From: CAILLO01 sp964579735 | Lineage (GTDB): Bacteria; Bacillota; Clostridia; Saccharofermentanales; UBA5734 | Length of the DNA stretch: 21,824 bases | Direction of reading: 5' to 3' | NCBI GenBank assembly: GCA_964579735.1 | Contig: CAZOHH010000040.1 | Coordinates: 1 to 21,824 of the forward strand | Made by a program: the position numbers and the translations under genes | Shown here: positions 1 to 8,797 of the stretch, in pieces | Numbering within the stretch: the first letter of the stretch is position 1 | Layout of the letters: every line of letters begins with the position of its first letter | The notes under the pieces: generated by a model | The model's input: the letters and a program-made list of their open reading frames with translations, nothing else | Told to the model about the DNA's origin: nothing | Database searches by the model: none

Positions 1-7
1 AGAAGAA

Positions 8-1822
8 TCAGTCATCGAGTTTCAGAACGCTCATGAACGCGTCCTGCGGAACTTCGACGCTACCCACCTGGCGCATCCTCTTCTTCCCTTCCTTCTGTTT
101 CTCCAGCAACTTCTTCTTCCGCGTGATGTCACCCCCGTAGCACTTCGCGAGAACATCCTTGCGGAAGGCCTGGACGGTCTCACGGGCGATGATCTTGCCG
201 CCGATGCAGGCTTGGATCGGAATCTCGAACTGATGCTTCGGGATGGTCTCCTTCAGTTTCTCCGCCATGCGACGTCCGCGGGCATAGGCCTTGTCCTTGT
301 GCACGATGAAGGAGAGGGCGTCGACGACCTCGTTGTTGAGGAGGATGTCGAGCTTCACGAGTTCCGACCGGGCGTACCCGGTGAGTTCGTAGTCGAGGGA
401 GGCATACCCTCGCGTCCTGGACTTGAGCGCGTCGAAGAAGTCGTAGATGATCTCGTTCAACGGCATGTCATAATGCATGTTCACGCGCTTCGGATCGATG
501 TAGTCCATCGTCCTGAACGTGCCTCGCCTCTCCTGGCACAGTTCCATGATGTTGCCCACGTACTCGGTCGGCGTCATGATGTTGGCGCGCACGACCGGTT
601 CCTCCATGAAGGAAATCTCCGTAACGGGCGGAAGATTCGTCGGGTTGTGGAGCAGGGTCATCTCGCCTGCGGTTCCGAAGACGCGGTACACGACGCTGGG
701 CGCGGTCGTGACGAGGTCGAGAAGGAATTCCCTCTCGAGTCGCTCTTGAATGACTTCGAGGTGAAGGAGGCCGAGGAATCCGCAGCGGAAGCCGAAGCCC
801 AGCGCCACGGAGGTCTCCGGTTCGAAGGAGAAGGCAGCATCGTTGAGCTGCAGCTTCTCGAGGGCATCGCGAAGGTCGGGATACTTTGCCCCGTCAGCCG
901 GGTAGATTCCACAGAAGACCATCTGCTGGACCTTTTTGTACCCATGCAGAGGTATTTCCGTCGGCCGTTCGGCCAGGGTAACGGTATCCCCCACGTGCGT
1001 GTCGCTGACGTTCTTGATACTCGCCACGATGTAGCCGACGTCCCCGGACTGGAGGATCTCGGTGGGCAGCAGCTCGCCCGGGCGGAAGGTCCCCACCTCG
1101 GTGACGATGAATTCCTTGCCCGTGTACATCATCAGGATGCGGTCGCCGGGACGGAGTCTTCCGTCCATGACGCGCACGTGGACGATGACGCCGCGGTAGG
1201 TGTCGTATTTCGAATCGAAGATCAGGGCCTTGAGTGGGGCTTCCTCATCGCCCGTCGGGGCGGGGATGTGCTTGACGATCTGCTCGAGGACCTCGTCGAT
1301 GTTGATGTCGTTCTTCGCGGAAACGAGAGGAGCCGTCGAGGCATCGAGGCCGATGATCTCCTCGATCTCCTTTCGAACGAGATCGGGTTGAGCGGATGGC
1401 AAGTCGATCTTGTTGATCACCGGCAGGATCTCGAGATTGGCATCGAGCGCCAGATACACGTTCGCCAGGGTCTGGGCCTCGATGCCCTGGGCGGCGTCCA
1501 CGACGAGAACTGCGCCCTCGCAGGCGGCAAGACTTCGCGAGACCTCGTAGTTGAAGTCCACGTGGCCCGGTGTGTCGATGAGGTTCAAGATGTATTCCTC
1601 GCCATCGACGGTGGAATGATGCACCATGCGGACGGCCTGCGCCTTGATGGTGATGCCGCGCTCGCGTTCAATGTCCATGTTGTCCAGCACCTGGCTCTGC
1701 ATTTCACGCAAGGTGAGAACGCCGGTATGCTCGATCATCCGATCGGCCAGCGTCGATTTTCCGTGGTCGATGTGGGCGATGATGCAGAAATTGCGGATGT
1801 GGCTCTGTCTTTCCGATGCCAT
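8..1822 (-). CDS. lepA: Elongation factor 4 (LepA), back-translocating ribosomal GTPase
   Basis: This 604-residue protein has the full length usual for LepA/EF4, a translational GTPase that binds the ribosome and promotes back-translocation or resolves stalled states. The G-domain motifs are visible: AHIDHGKST (residues 16-24, P-loop), DTPGH (83-87) and NKID (137-140). The C-terminal part carries the LepA-specific region ending in a basic stretch (RKKKLLEKQKEGKKRMRQ), and there is no EF-G domain IV. The ATG at 1822 gives the normal short N-terminus before the G domain. It lies 2 nt after the lepB stop codon, so it is the last gene of the hisS-aspS-lepB-lepA run and is probably translationally coupled to lepB; a clear Shine-Dalgarno is not seen (only a GGGG). 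lepA next to lepB is also known from enterobacteria, there in the opposite order. Identity is very secure. Confidence 0.98.
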   Translation of the reverse strand: MASERQSHIRNFCIIAHIDHGKSTLADRMIEHTGVLTLREMQSQVLDNMDIERERGITIKAQAVRMVHHSTVDGEEYILNLIDTPGHVDFNYEVSRSLAACEGAVLVVDAAQGIEAQTLANVYLALDANLEILPVINKIDLPSAQPDLVRKEIEEIIGLDASTAPLVSAKNDINIDEVLEQIVKHIPAPTGDEEAPLKALIFDSKYDTYRGVIVHVRVMDGRLRPGDRILMMYTGKEFIVTEVGTFRPGELLPTEILQSGDVGYIVASIKNVSDTHVGDTVTLAERPTEIPLHGYKKVQQMVFCGIYPADGAKYPDLRDALEKLQLNDAAFSFEPETSVALGFGFRCGFLGLLHLEVIQERLEREFLLDLVTTAPSVVYRVFGTAGEMTLLHNPTNLPPVTEISFMEEPVVRANIMTPTEYVGNIMELCQERRGTFRTMDYIDPKRVNMHYDMPLNEIIYDFFDALKSRTRGYASLDYELTGYARSELVKLDILLNNEVVDALSFIVHKDKAYARGRRMAEKLKETIPKHQFEIPIQACIGGKIIARETVQAFRKDVLAKCYGGDITRKKKLLEKQKEGKKRMRQVGSVEVPQDAFMSVLKLDD

Positions 1823-1824
1823 GC

Positions 1825-2382
1825 CTAGGGAACCCCGATTCCACTGAACGGATAGAAGCGGAGCAGCACGTGGCCGATCACGCGTTCCTTGCCGATGGGT
1901 CCGAAGCGCCGGCTATCGAGACTCCCCTCGCGGTTGTCTCCCAGGACATAGAGCTCTCCATCCTTGAGGGTGACCTTCGAATAAGCAGGATTCCCCTCTT
2001 TCGTAGCCGACCCGTGAAGATACGGTTCCTCGATCGCGATTCCATTCCGGTAGACCCTGCCGTCCTTGATTTCGATCGTATCGCCGGAGAGGCCGATGAC
2101 GCGCTTGATGATGTTCGTCTCGCCGATGTGGCCGGGCAGGCCCTGTGCGTCGACCGTGACGATGTTGCCGTAATGGATGCCGCCAAGCCATTTGCTGACC
2201 TTCTCGACGATCAGCTGGTCCCCGGTGTGGAGTGCGGGCTCCATGGAACTGCCGATCACTTCGTTGCGCTGGACAACGAAGAGAACGAGAAGAAGGCCGA
2301 TCAGGATGGCGATCAGGATATGACGGAGCCAGTCGAGCACCTCGCGGAGCACGTCATGTCGTTTCTCGCTGTCGGGATTCAT
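1825..2382 (-). CDS. lepB: Signal peptidase I
   Basis: This is a 185-residue type I signal peptidase, a membrane-anchored Ser/Lys protease that removes signal peptides from exported proteins. One N-terminal transmembrane anchor is visible (about residues 21-37). The catalytic Ser is in GSSMEP (Ser46) and the general-base Lys in IIKRVIGLSGD (Lys93; the family consensus has Pro where this one has Ser). The C-terminal signature GDNR followed by SLDSRRFGPI is intact. The single TM anchor and short length are typical of Gram-positive SipS-type enzymes. The start overlaps the aspS stop by 4 nt (ATGA at 2379-2382) and has an AAGGAG site with 7 nt spacing inside aspS, so it is co-translated with aspS. 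Confidence 0.97.
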   Translation of the reverse strand: MNPDSEKRHDVLREVLDWLRHILIAILIGLLLVLFVVQRNEVIGSSMEPALHTGDQLIVEKVSKWLGGIHYGNIVTVDAQGLPGHIGETNIIKRVIGLSGDTIEIKDGRVYRNGIAIEEPYLHGSATKEGNPAYSKVTLKDGELYVLGDNREGSLDSRRFGPIGKERVIGHVLLRFYPFSGIGVP

Positions 2383-4160
2383 GAAGGGTCTCCTTCCATC
2401 AGACGGATTCCGAGTTCGTCGAGCTGTTTCGGGTCGACGTCCGAAGGAGCTTCGGTCATCAGGCAGGCAGCGGTCTGGACTTTCGGGAAGGCGATGACAT
2501 CGCGGATGCTATCGCGCCCGGTCAGGAGCATCACGATGCGGTCGAGTCCGTAGGCAAGACCGCCGTGAGGTGGGACACCATAGCGGAAGGCGTCGAGAAG
2601 GAATCCGAAACGATGCTGGGCCTGTTCCTCGGTGAATCCGAGGAGAGTGAACATCCTCTTCTGGAGAGTCTGGTCATGGATGCGGATGCTGCCTCCTCCG
2701 AGTTCGGTGCCGTTCAGGACGATATCGTAGGCTTTGGCGCGCACGGAGCCCGGATCCGTCTCCATCGCGGCCAGGTCCTCGTCCATGGGCGAAGTGAAGG
2801 GGTGGTGCATCGCGACGTAGCGTCCGGCTTCCTCGTCGTATTCGAGAAGCGGGAACTCGGTCACCCACAGGAGCCGGTAATCCTTTTCCTTCAGCAATCC
2901 GAGGCGCCGCGCGAGTTCGCATCGGAGCTGTCCGAGGGCATCGAAGACAACCCTTTCGCTGTCGGCGACGATGAAGAGGACGTCACCCTTCCTTGCGCCG
3001 GCTCGCTCGATCATGGCATCGATTTCCACGCGGGTCAGCACCTTGAGAACGGATCCGCGGAGTTCGTCTTCCACGGAAATCCAGGCAAGGCCCTTGGCGC
3101 GGTAGGTTTTCACGAACTCGCCCAGAGCGTCGATTTCCTTGCGGCCCATGGAAGAGGCGCCCTCGGCGCGGATCAGTCTGACGCTTCCGCCTGAGACGAC
3201 CGCGTCGGAGAAGACGCGGAATGCACTGTCCTTCACCAGGTCGGAGACGTCGACCAGCTCCATCCCGAATCGAAGGTCCGGTTTATCAGAGCCGTAACGG
3301 TCCATGGCCTCGCGATAAGTCATCCTTGGAATCGGCAGGGGGATCTCCACGCCGAGCAGCTCCCTGAATGTCAACGCCAGAAAGCCCTCGTTGACCGCTA
3401 TCACGTCATCGACATCTACGAAGGCCATTTCAAGGTCGATCTGGGTGAATTCAGGCTGACGGTCCGCCCGGAGGTCCTCGTCGCGGAAACAGCGTGCGAT
3501 CTGCATGTAGCGATCGTAACCGGCCAGCATGAGCAACTGCTTGAAGAGCTGTGGCGACTGCGGGAGGGCATAGAAGGTCCCATGGTGGACGCGGCTGGGA
3601 ACAAGGTAGTCTCTTGCTCCTTCGGGCGTGCTTTTCGTGAGCATCGGCGTCTCGACTTCGATGAAGCCCTCGCGGTCGAAGTAGTCGCGGGCGAGCTTCG
3701 CGAGACGGTGGCGGAAGAACATCGTCCTCTGCATGTCGGGCCGTCGCAAGTCGAGGTAGCGGTACTTCAGGCGCAGTTGTTCGTTGGCCTGCACATCTTC
3801 TTCTATATAGAATGGAGGCGTCTCCGATTCGCTCAGGATTCGAACGCGGTCGATGCGGACCTCGATCCGTCCGGTGGGCATGTTCGGATTCGGTGACTTT
3901 CGAAGCGACACACATCCCATCACGGCGATGACGAACTCGCTGCGGACGCGGGTTGCGGATTCTCTCGCCTCGACCGGAGAGGACTCGTCGACGACTAGCT
4001 GGATCTCGCCGCTTCGGTCGCGGAGCGTGATGAAGACGACCCCGCCAAGGTCGCGTTGCTTGTGGCACCAGCCCATCAGCGTCACGTCCCGGCCCACGTC
4101 CTTCTCGCCGAGTTCGGCGCATCGACATGTCCTGTTCCAGCCCTTCATGCTCTCCGCCAT
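2379..4160 (-). CDS. aspS: Aspartyl-tRNA synthetase (bacterial type)
   Basis: This is a 593-residue class II aminoacyl-tRNA synthetase that charges tRNA-Asp. It has the N-terminal OB-fold anticodon-binding domain (about 20-110, with GWCHKQRDLGG), the catalytic signature TPEGARDYLVP (178-188), motif 2 (FRDEDLRADRQPEFTQ, 225-240), the bacterial GAD-type insertion in the middle, and motif 3 with GLDR (538-541). The length matches bacterial AspRS rather than the shorter archaeal form. The ATG at 4160 has only a weak AAGGGG site 10 nt upstream; an in-frame ATG at 4148 is the alternative start. It follows hisS after 52 nt and overlaps lepB by 4 nt. hisS-aspS is a common pair in Firmicutes. Whether it is discriminating or also makes Asp-tRNA-Asn cannot be told here. 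Confidence 0.97.
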   Translation of the reverse strand: MAESMKGWNRTCRCAELGEKDVGRDVTLMGWCHKQRDLGGVVFITLRDRSGEIQLVVDESSPVEARESATRVRSEFVIAVMGCVSLRKSPNPNMPTGRIEVRIDRVRILSESETPPFYIEEDVQANEQLRLKYRYLDLRRPDMQRTMFFRHRLAKLARDYFDREGFIEVETPMLTKSTPEGARDYLVPSRVHHGTFYALPQSPQLFKQLLMLAGYDRYMQIARCFRDEDLRADRQPEFTQIDLEMAFVDVDDVIAVNEGFLALTFRELLGVEIPLPIPRMTYREAMDRYGSDKPDLRFGMELVDVSDLVKDSAFRVFSDAVVSGGSVRLIRAEGASSMGRKEIDALGEFVKTYRAKGLAWISVEDELRGSVLKVLTRVEIDAMIERAGARKGDVLFIVADSERVVFDALGQLRCELARRLGLLKEKDYRLLWVTEFPLLEYDEEAGRYVAMHHPFTSPMDEDLAAMETDPGSVRAKAYDIVLNGTELGGGSIRIHDQTLQKRMFTLLGFTEEQAQHRFGFLLDAFRYGVPPHGGLAYGLDRIVMLLTGRDSIRDVIAFPKVQTAACLMTEAPSDVDPKQLDELGIRLMEGDPS

Positions 4161-4212
4161 TCGTACGTACCCCTTCCCTGTCCTTGAGCCCAGGCCCTTC
4201 GGGCGCCGGACA

Positions 4213-5469
4213 TCAGTATCTCATCTCTTCGGCGAGATGGTCCAGCGAGACTTCGCGTTCCGAGCCATTCGCCATATCCCTCAGTTTCGCCTTGCCGGAT
4301 TGGATTTCGTCCCCGCCGAGGACCATCGTGAAACGCACTCCCATGCGGTTGGCCGCCTTCATCTGCGCCTTGAGGCTGCGCTCGTTCCAGTCCGCTTCGC
4401 AGGAGATTCCCGCACCGCGCATCCGGTGGCAGAGACTTCGCGCGGCGGTGCCCGAAATGGAGTCCACCGAAGCGAGGAAGAGTGCAGGGGGTTCAGCCGC
4501 GCATGCTGAAATTCCCTGTGCGGCGAGTTCCATCAGAAGTCTCTCGACGCCGAGCGCGAAGCCGATTCCCGGGGTCGCAGGCCCACCGCAGGCTTCGACG
4601 AGTCCATCGTATCGCCCGCCTCCGCAAATCGTACCCTGGGTCCCCACGTTCTCGGACACGAACTCGAAGACGGTCCGGGTGTAGTAGTCGAGGCCGCGGA
4701 CGATGCCGCGGTCGATCGCGTAGGGCACGCCCATGCCGTCCAGCTCGCGACGCAGTCCTTCGAAATGGGTTCCGCATGCCTCGCAGAGGTGGTCGAGTTG
4801 AGCCGGCGCACCTTCGATGAAGACATGGCACTTCGGTTCCTTGCAGTCCAGAACGCGAAGTGGGTTGCGCTCGAAGCGGTCGTTGCAGAGACCGCACATC
4901 TGCCCGAGATGCGGCCGTAGATAATCGCGGAGCTTTTCATTGTAGGCGGAGCGGCAGATCGGACAACCGATACTGTTGATCCGAAGTCCGGTGCGTGCCA
5001 GACCGAGTTCGTCGAAGAAGACGGAGAGAAGGCCGATCATCTCTGCATCGATCGACGGTCCCGCCGACCCGAAGGTTTCCGCGCCGAACTGGTGGAATTC
5101 GCGATAGCGACCCTTCTGGACGTTCTCGTATCGGAACGCCGTGATCAGATAGAAGAGCTTGACCGGAGAAGGGAGGCTCGGCATGCCGTTCTCGATATAG
5201 GCTCGGACCACGCCTGCGGTCCCTTCCGGGCGAAGGGACAGACTGCGTCCCCCCTTGTCAAGGAACGTGTACATCTCCTTCTGGACGATGTCGGTGGTGT
5301 CGCCGACCCCGCGCTGGAAGAGTTCTGTGTGCTCGAAGGTCGGGACACGGATCTCGGCATATCCGAATCGCGTGCAGACCGAGGCGTAGGCACGTTCGAC
5401 GCGTTGCCATTCAGATGTCTCGTTCGGCAGGATATCGCGGGTTCCCTTGGGTGCTTTCATGGACGGCAT
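4213..5469 (-). CDS. hisS: Histidyl-tRNA synthetase
   Basis: This is a 418-residue class II synthetase that charges tRNA-His. The N-terminal GTRDILP, motif 2 (FRYENVQKGRYREFHQFGAE, about 112-131), the HisRS-specific RGLDYYTRT (258-266) and GGGRYDGL (283-290) are all intact, and a C-terminal anticodon-binding domain follows. The insertion domain holds four Cys pairs (C169/C172, C192/C195, C209/C214, C229/C232) that look metal-binding, as in many clostridial HisRS. I chose the ATG at 5469 because AAAGGAGA ends 6 nt before it; the frame is open up to a TTG at 5487, but that codon lies upstream of this site. It is the first gene of the hisS-aspS-lepB-lepA run, with a TATAAT at 5495-5500. No T-box fits in the short upstream gap. 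Confidence 0.97.
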   Translation of the reverse strand: MPSMKAPKGTRDILPNETSEWQRVERAYASVCTRFGYAEIRVPTFEHTELFQRGVGDTTDIVQKEMYTFLDKGGRSLSLRPEGTAGVVRAYIENGMPSLPSPVKLFYLITAFRYENVQKGRYREFHQFGAETFGSAGPSIDAEMIGLLSVFFDELGLARTGLRINSIGCPICRSAYNEKLRDYLRPHLGQMCGLCNDRFERNPLRVLDCKEPKCHVFIEGAPAQLDHLCEACGTHFEGLRRELDGMGVPYAIDRGIVRGLDYYTRTVFEFVSENVGTQGTICGGGRYDGLVEACGGPATPGIGFALGVERLLMELAAQGISACAAEPPALFLASVDSISGTAARSLCHRMRGAGISCEADWNERSLKAQMKAANRMGVRFTMVLGGDEIQSGKAKLRDMANGSEREVSLDHLAEEMRY

Positions 5470-5494
5470 GCGCACTCTCCTTTGCAATTAAAGT

Positions 5495-5500
5495 ATTATA
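5495..5500 (-). promoter_or_regulatory. Putative -10 box for hisS
   Basis: Reading on the minus strand there is a perfect TATAAT about 25 nt before the hisS start, giving an 18-nt leader if it is used. The -35 is poor (TAGCCC at 18-bp spacing is the best found), and the hairpin at 5507-5541 occupies the spacer and the -35 region. Confidence 0.45.
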
Positions 5501-5506
5501 CAATAA

Positions 5507-5541
5507 CCCGAGGCCGTCGGGCTACCATCCGCGGCCTCAGG
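5507..5541 (-). terminator. Possible terminator between the HIT gene and hisS
   Basis: This is a 10-bp inverted repeat (5507-5516 with 5532-5541, one G-T pair) with a 15-nt loop. On the minus strand it is followed by TTATTGTAT, a short and imperfect T-rich stretch. It lies downstream of the alaS-HIT pair and directly against the hisS -10 box, so it could end the alaS transcript before hisS starts. The weak T-tract keeps confidence moderate. Confidence 0.4.
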
Positions 5542-5599
5542 CAAGGAGCCCTGCCTCATGGACATGTGGATTCAGAGCGTCAGGCGGTGGATAAGTCGT

Positions 5600-5950
5600 T
5601 TACAGAAGTTTGGGTCCCAGCGGCCTGCCGCCAATCAGGTGCCAATGGAGGTGGAGCACGGTCTGGCCCGCCTCGGCGCCGCAGTTGGTGAGGAACCGGA
5701 ACCCGCCGTCCGGAAGTCCGACCGCGGCGGCGACCTTCGGCAGTGCGCAGGCCAGTGCGGCAGCGACAGCCGGACCGTTCGGGTCGCGTCCCAGTTGCAG
5801 CACGTCGGTGAAGTGGATCTTCGGCACGACGAGGACGTGGACCGGCGCAACGGGATGGATATCGTGGAAAGCGATGAACATTCCGTCCTCATAGACGCGG
5901 GTCGATGGAATCTCCCCTCGGACGATCCGGCAGAAGATGCATTCGTCCAT
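5600..5950 (-). CDS. HIT-family (Hint-type) nucleotide phosphohydrolase
   Basis: This is a 116-residue histidine-triad protein. The triad HLHWHLIGG is near the C-terminus (His100, His102, His104; the middle one is the expected nucleophile), and the N-terminus has the usual CIFC. Family members split the phosphoramidate or acyl-phosphate bond of AMP derivatives; Hint proteins are known to hydrolyse aminoacyl-adenylates and AMP-lysine. The ATG directly follows the alaS TGA (5951-5953) with no gap, and a GGAG site lies inside the end of alaS 5 nt before it, so the two are translated from one message. The position between two synthetase units suggests, but does not prove, a role in clearing aminoacyl-AMP. 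The real substrate is unknown. Confidence 0.93.
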   Translation of the reverse strand: MDECIFCRIVRGEIPSTRVYEDGMFIAFHDIHPVAPVHVLVVPKIHFTDVLQLGRDPNGPAVAAALACALPKVAAAVGLPDGGFRFLTNCGAEAGQTVLHLHWHLIGGRPLGPKLL

Positions 5951-8614
5951 TCAGGCTCCGATCTGCGCCAGTGCGGTCTTCTCTGCTGCCTCGAGAGCAG
6001 CGGCGAGTCGTGATGGGTCCTTGCCGCCGGCCTGGGCCATGTCGGGGCGTCCGCCGCCGCCGCCGCCCGCCACTTTCGCGGCCTCCTTGAGGATGTTGCC
6101 GGCATGGGACCCCTTCGCGACCGCCTCGGGAGAGGCCATCGACACGAAAGAGATCTTGCCTTCCGTCACAGCGGCAAGGACGATGACGGAGGGTCCGAGA
6201 ACGAGCCGCAGACCATCGGCCGCGATTCGAAGGGAATCAGCATCATGGGCTTCGACGCGTGCGAACAAAAGTTTCAGTCCGAACACTTCGATGGCCTTGT
6301 CGGAAAGGGTACCCGCGTGGCTGGCTGCGAGCTTCGCGGTCAGTTCCTCGACGCGCCGCTCGAGGGCGCGCGAATCGTCCTGGGCGAGCTGGGCTCGACG
6401 CACCAGATCACCGGCCGGACTCTTCAGGATCGCGGCGACATCGCGGATCACACGTCGATCCGCCTCGTCGGCCTCCATGGCGGTACCGCCCGTCGTCGCC
6501 TCGATGCGGCGTATTCCTGCCGCCACGCCTGTCTCGGACAGGAGCCGGAAAAGGCACGCTTCGGAGGTCCGGGCGAGGTGGGTGCCGCCGCAGAGCTCCT
6601 GGCTGAAGTCGCCGGCGCTGACGACACGCACGGAGTCCCCGTACTTCTCATCGAAAAGCGCGGTGGCTCCGGTAAGGCGAGCGTCCTCGAGGCTCATCTC
6701 CGCGGTATCGACGTTGTAATCGGCGAGTATCGCACGGTTCACGCGTCGTTCGACCTCTTCCTTCTCGGTCTGCGTCATCGGCTGGAAGTGCCTGAAGTCG
6801 AATCGAAGCCTGTCCGGCGTGACCATGGAGCCGGATTGGGCGACATGGGAGCCGAGTACGTCCCGGAGCACCCGGTGGAGGAGGTGCGTGGTGGTATGGT
6901 TCGCGGCGATGGCACGTCGGCGCACGGAATCCACGGATAACGTCGTTCGGTCGCCCATGGACAAGGTCCCCTCCGTCACGAGGAGGGTGTGCAGGTACTT
7001 CCCATCGGGGGTCCGATGAGTGTCCTCGACCATGCCGGTGAATCCTGGGCTACTGATCGTGCCTGTATCTCCGACCTGGCCTCCGGATTCGGCATAGAAA
7101 GGCGTTTCGTCGAAGATCGCGATGACGCGGTCTCCGGCGTTGGCGCACTCCGTAACGGACGGACCCTCCCCGGCTTCACCCTGACGGACCAGAAAGACCG
7201 CAGTCGCTTCCAGCGAGAGTTTTTCATACCCGCTGAATTTCGTGCGGAAATCGGGAGCCAGTCCCTGAGGCAGGGCGTCTGCACCCCAGGCCGAACCCGT
7301 CTTCTCTTTCAATGCCTCGCGGGCCTTGCGCTTCTGCGCTTCCATCTCCGTTCGGAAGCCCGCCTCGTCGACGTCGAGATCATTCTCGGAGGCGATCTCC
7401 CGCGTCAAGTCGAGGGGGAAGCCATAGGTGTCGTGGAGCTGGAACACGTCCGTCCCGGCCAGAACGCGCTCCCCACGGCTGCGCGCCGCTTCCATGTGCG
7501 ATGAAAGGATTCCGAGGCCCTGCAGGATGGTCTCCGCGAAACGCTCCTCTTCCGTACGGATCACGCGTTGGAGATAATCCTTCTTCGCGGAGAGTTCCGG
7601 GTACGCCTGGGAGGACTCGGCGACGACCACCGCGGCGATTTCGTGCAGGAATGTCCCTTCAACGCCGAGCATGCGGCCGAATCGTGCCGCACGGCGCAGG
7701 AGCCTGCGGAGGACATAGCCGCGCCCCTCGTTCGAAGGGATGATGCCGTCGGCGATCATCATGGAGGTGCTTCGGATATGGTCCGTGATGACGCGGATCG
7801 CGACGTCGGTCTTCGTGTCCGCACCATATCGGGTGGATGTCCGTGTGCAGACGGCGTCGAGGATCGCACGGATCGTGTCGACCTCGAAGAGATTGTCGAC
7901 GCCCTGGAGGATGCAGGCAAGGCGCTCGAGCCCCATTCCCGTGTCGATGTTCTTCTTGGCCAGCGGAGTATAGGAGCCGTCCTCTTCCTTGTTGAACTGC
8001 GTGAAGACGAGATTCCAGAATTCGACGAAGCGGTCGCAGTCGCATCCCGGCTTGCAGTCCGCCGAGCCGCAGCCTCTTTCGAGTCCTCGGTCGAAGTAGA
8101 TTTCAGAGCAGGGGCCGCAAGGTCCGGTCCCGTGTTCCCAGAAATTGTCCGCCTTGCCGAGTCTGGAGATGTGGCTGGGGAGCACGCCGACGTCCTTGAG
8201 CCAGATATCGTGCGCCTCGTCGTCGTCGAGATACACGGTGACATGCAGGTATTCCGGAGGGAGACCCATCGTAAGGGTGCAGAACTCCCAAGCCCACGGG
8301 ATGACCTCTTTCTTGAAATAATCACCGAAGGAGAAATTGCCGAGCATCTCGAAATACGTGCCGTGGCGGGCCGTCTTCCCGACTCGCTCGATATCGGGCG
8401 TTCTGATGCATTTCTGGCAGGTTGCGATTCTGGATGCAGGAGGAACCTCTGCACCGGTGAAGTAGGGTTTCAGCGGGGTCATCCCTGCATTGATCAGCAG
8501 AATCGAAGGGTCGTTCTTCGGAACAAGAGAGAAACTGGGGAGACGAAGATGACCCTTCGTCTCGAAGAAAGAGAGATATTGCTCGCGGATGCGGTTCAAG
8601 CCCATGGTCTGCAT
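5951..8614 (-). CDS. alaS: Alanyl-tRNA synthetase
   Basis: This is an 887-residue AlaRS, the normal length. It has the class II catalytic core (INAGMTPLKPYF at 41-52 and GNFSFGDYFKKE at 92-103), a Cys-rich insertion (C182, C187, C191, C193) before EFWNLVF as in Firmicute enzymes, the editing domain with HTTTH (573-577) and CGGTH (675-679), and the C-terminal DHHA1/C-Ala domain with a six-glycine run (850-855). The editing residues look complete, so Ser/Gly-tRNA-Ala should be cleared. I chose the ATG at 8614 because AAAGGAGA ends 6 nt before it; the frame is open to 8833, but that extension has no AlaRS similarity and would cross the promoter. An ATG at 8605 is also possible. The downstream HIT gene abuts it. 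No T-box leader is present. Confidence 0.98.
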   Translation of the reverse strand: MQTMGLNRIREQYLSFFETKGHLRLPSFSLVPKNDPSILLINAGMTPLKPYFTGAEVPPASRIATCQKCIRTPDIERVGKTARHGTYFEMLGNFSFGDYFKKEVIPWAWEFCTLTMGLPPEYLHVTVYLDDDEAHDIWLKDVGVLPSHISRLGKADNFWEHGTGPCGPCSEIYFDRGLERGCGSADCKPGCDCDRFVEFWNLVFTQFNKEEDGSYTPLAKKNIDTGMGLERLACILQGVDNLFEVDTIRAILDAVCTRTSTRYGADTKTDVAIRVITDHIRSTSMMIADGIIPSNEGRGYVLRRLLRRAARFGRMLGVEGTFLHEIAAVVVAESSQAYPELSAKKDYLQRVIRTEEERFAETILQGLGILSSHMEAARSRGERVLAGTDVFQLHDTYGFPLDLTREIASENDLDVDEAGFRTEMEAQKRKAREALKEKTGSAWGADALPQGLAPDFRTKFSGYEKLSLEATAVFLVRQGEAGEGPSVTECANAGDRVIAIFDETPFYAESGGQVGDTGTISSPGFTGMVEDTHRTPDGKYLHTLLVTEGTLSMGDRTTLSVDSVRRRAIAANHTTTHLLHRVLRDVLGSHVAQSGSMVTPDRLRFDFRHFQPMTQTEKEEVERRVNRAILADYNVDTAEMSLEDARLTGATALFDEKYGDSVRVVSAGDFSQELCGGTHLARTSEACLFRLLSETGVAAGIRRIEATTGGTAMEADEADRRVIRDVAAILKSPAGDLVRRAQLAQDDSRALERRVEELTAKLAASHAGTLSDKAIEVFGLKLLFARVEAHDADSLRIAADGLRLVLGPSVIVLAAVTEGKISFVSMASPEAVAKGSHAGNILKEAAKVAGGGGGGRPDMAQAGGKDPSRLAAALEAAEKTALAQIGA

Positions 8615-8654
8615 GCCGAATCTCCTTTGGAGCGGGGGTTCCCGACTACTGCGG

Positions 8655-8683
8655 ATTATACGGCATCGCACCACGTCGGGCAA
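8655..8683 (-). promoter_or_regulatory. Sigma70-type promoter for alaS
   Basis: On the minus strand, TTGCCC (8683-8678), a 17-bp spacer and a perfect TATAAT (8660-8655) lie about 40 nt before the alaS ATG. The predicted transcription start is near 8648, giving a leader of about 34 nt, too short for a riboswitch. Confidence 0.7.
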
Positions 8684-8713
8684 CGGAATCCTTCTCCCGG
8701 ACATCGGTTCCTG

Positions 8714-8722
8714 TGGTAGAAT
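8714..8722 (+). promoter_or_regulatory. Putative extended -10 promoter for the DUF1015 operon
   Basis: TGGTAGAAT forms an extended -10 element (TG at 8714-8715, TAGAAT at 8717-8722). No good -35 is seen 16-18 bp upstream, which is acceptable for an extended -10. It would start transcription near 8729, divergent from the alaS promoter, with a leader of about 70 nt to the ATG at 8798. Confidence 0.4.
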
Positions 8723-8797
8723 GATACGGTTCAAAGAGCTGCAAGGTCCGCAAACGGCATGCCGGGTGGACCGCTCGTCTTCCGGGAGGATGAATCC

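Noticed and set aside
212..1828. 538-codon open frame on the plus strand opposite lepA
   Set aside because: It is an antisense shadow of a GC-rich gene: low-complexity Val/Asp/Glu/His-rich translation, no recognisable domain, and lepA on the other strand is unambiguous.
6051..6070. CCG-type trinucleotide repeat inside alaS as a microsatellite
   Set aside because: It encodes the conserved six-glycine run before RPDMAQAGG found in most AlaRS proteins, so it is not a notable repeat.
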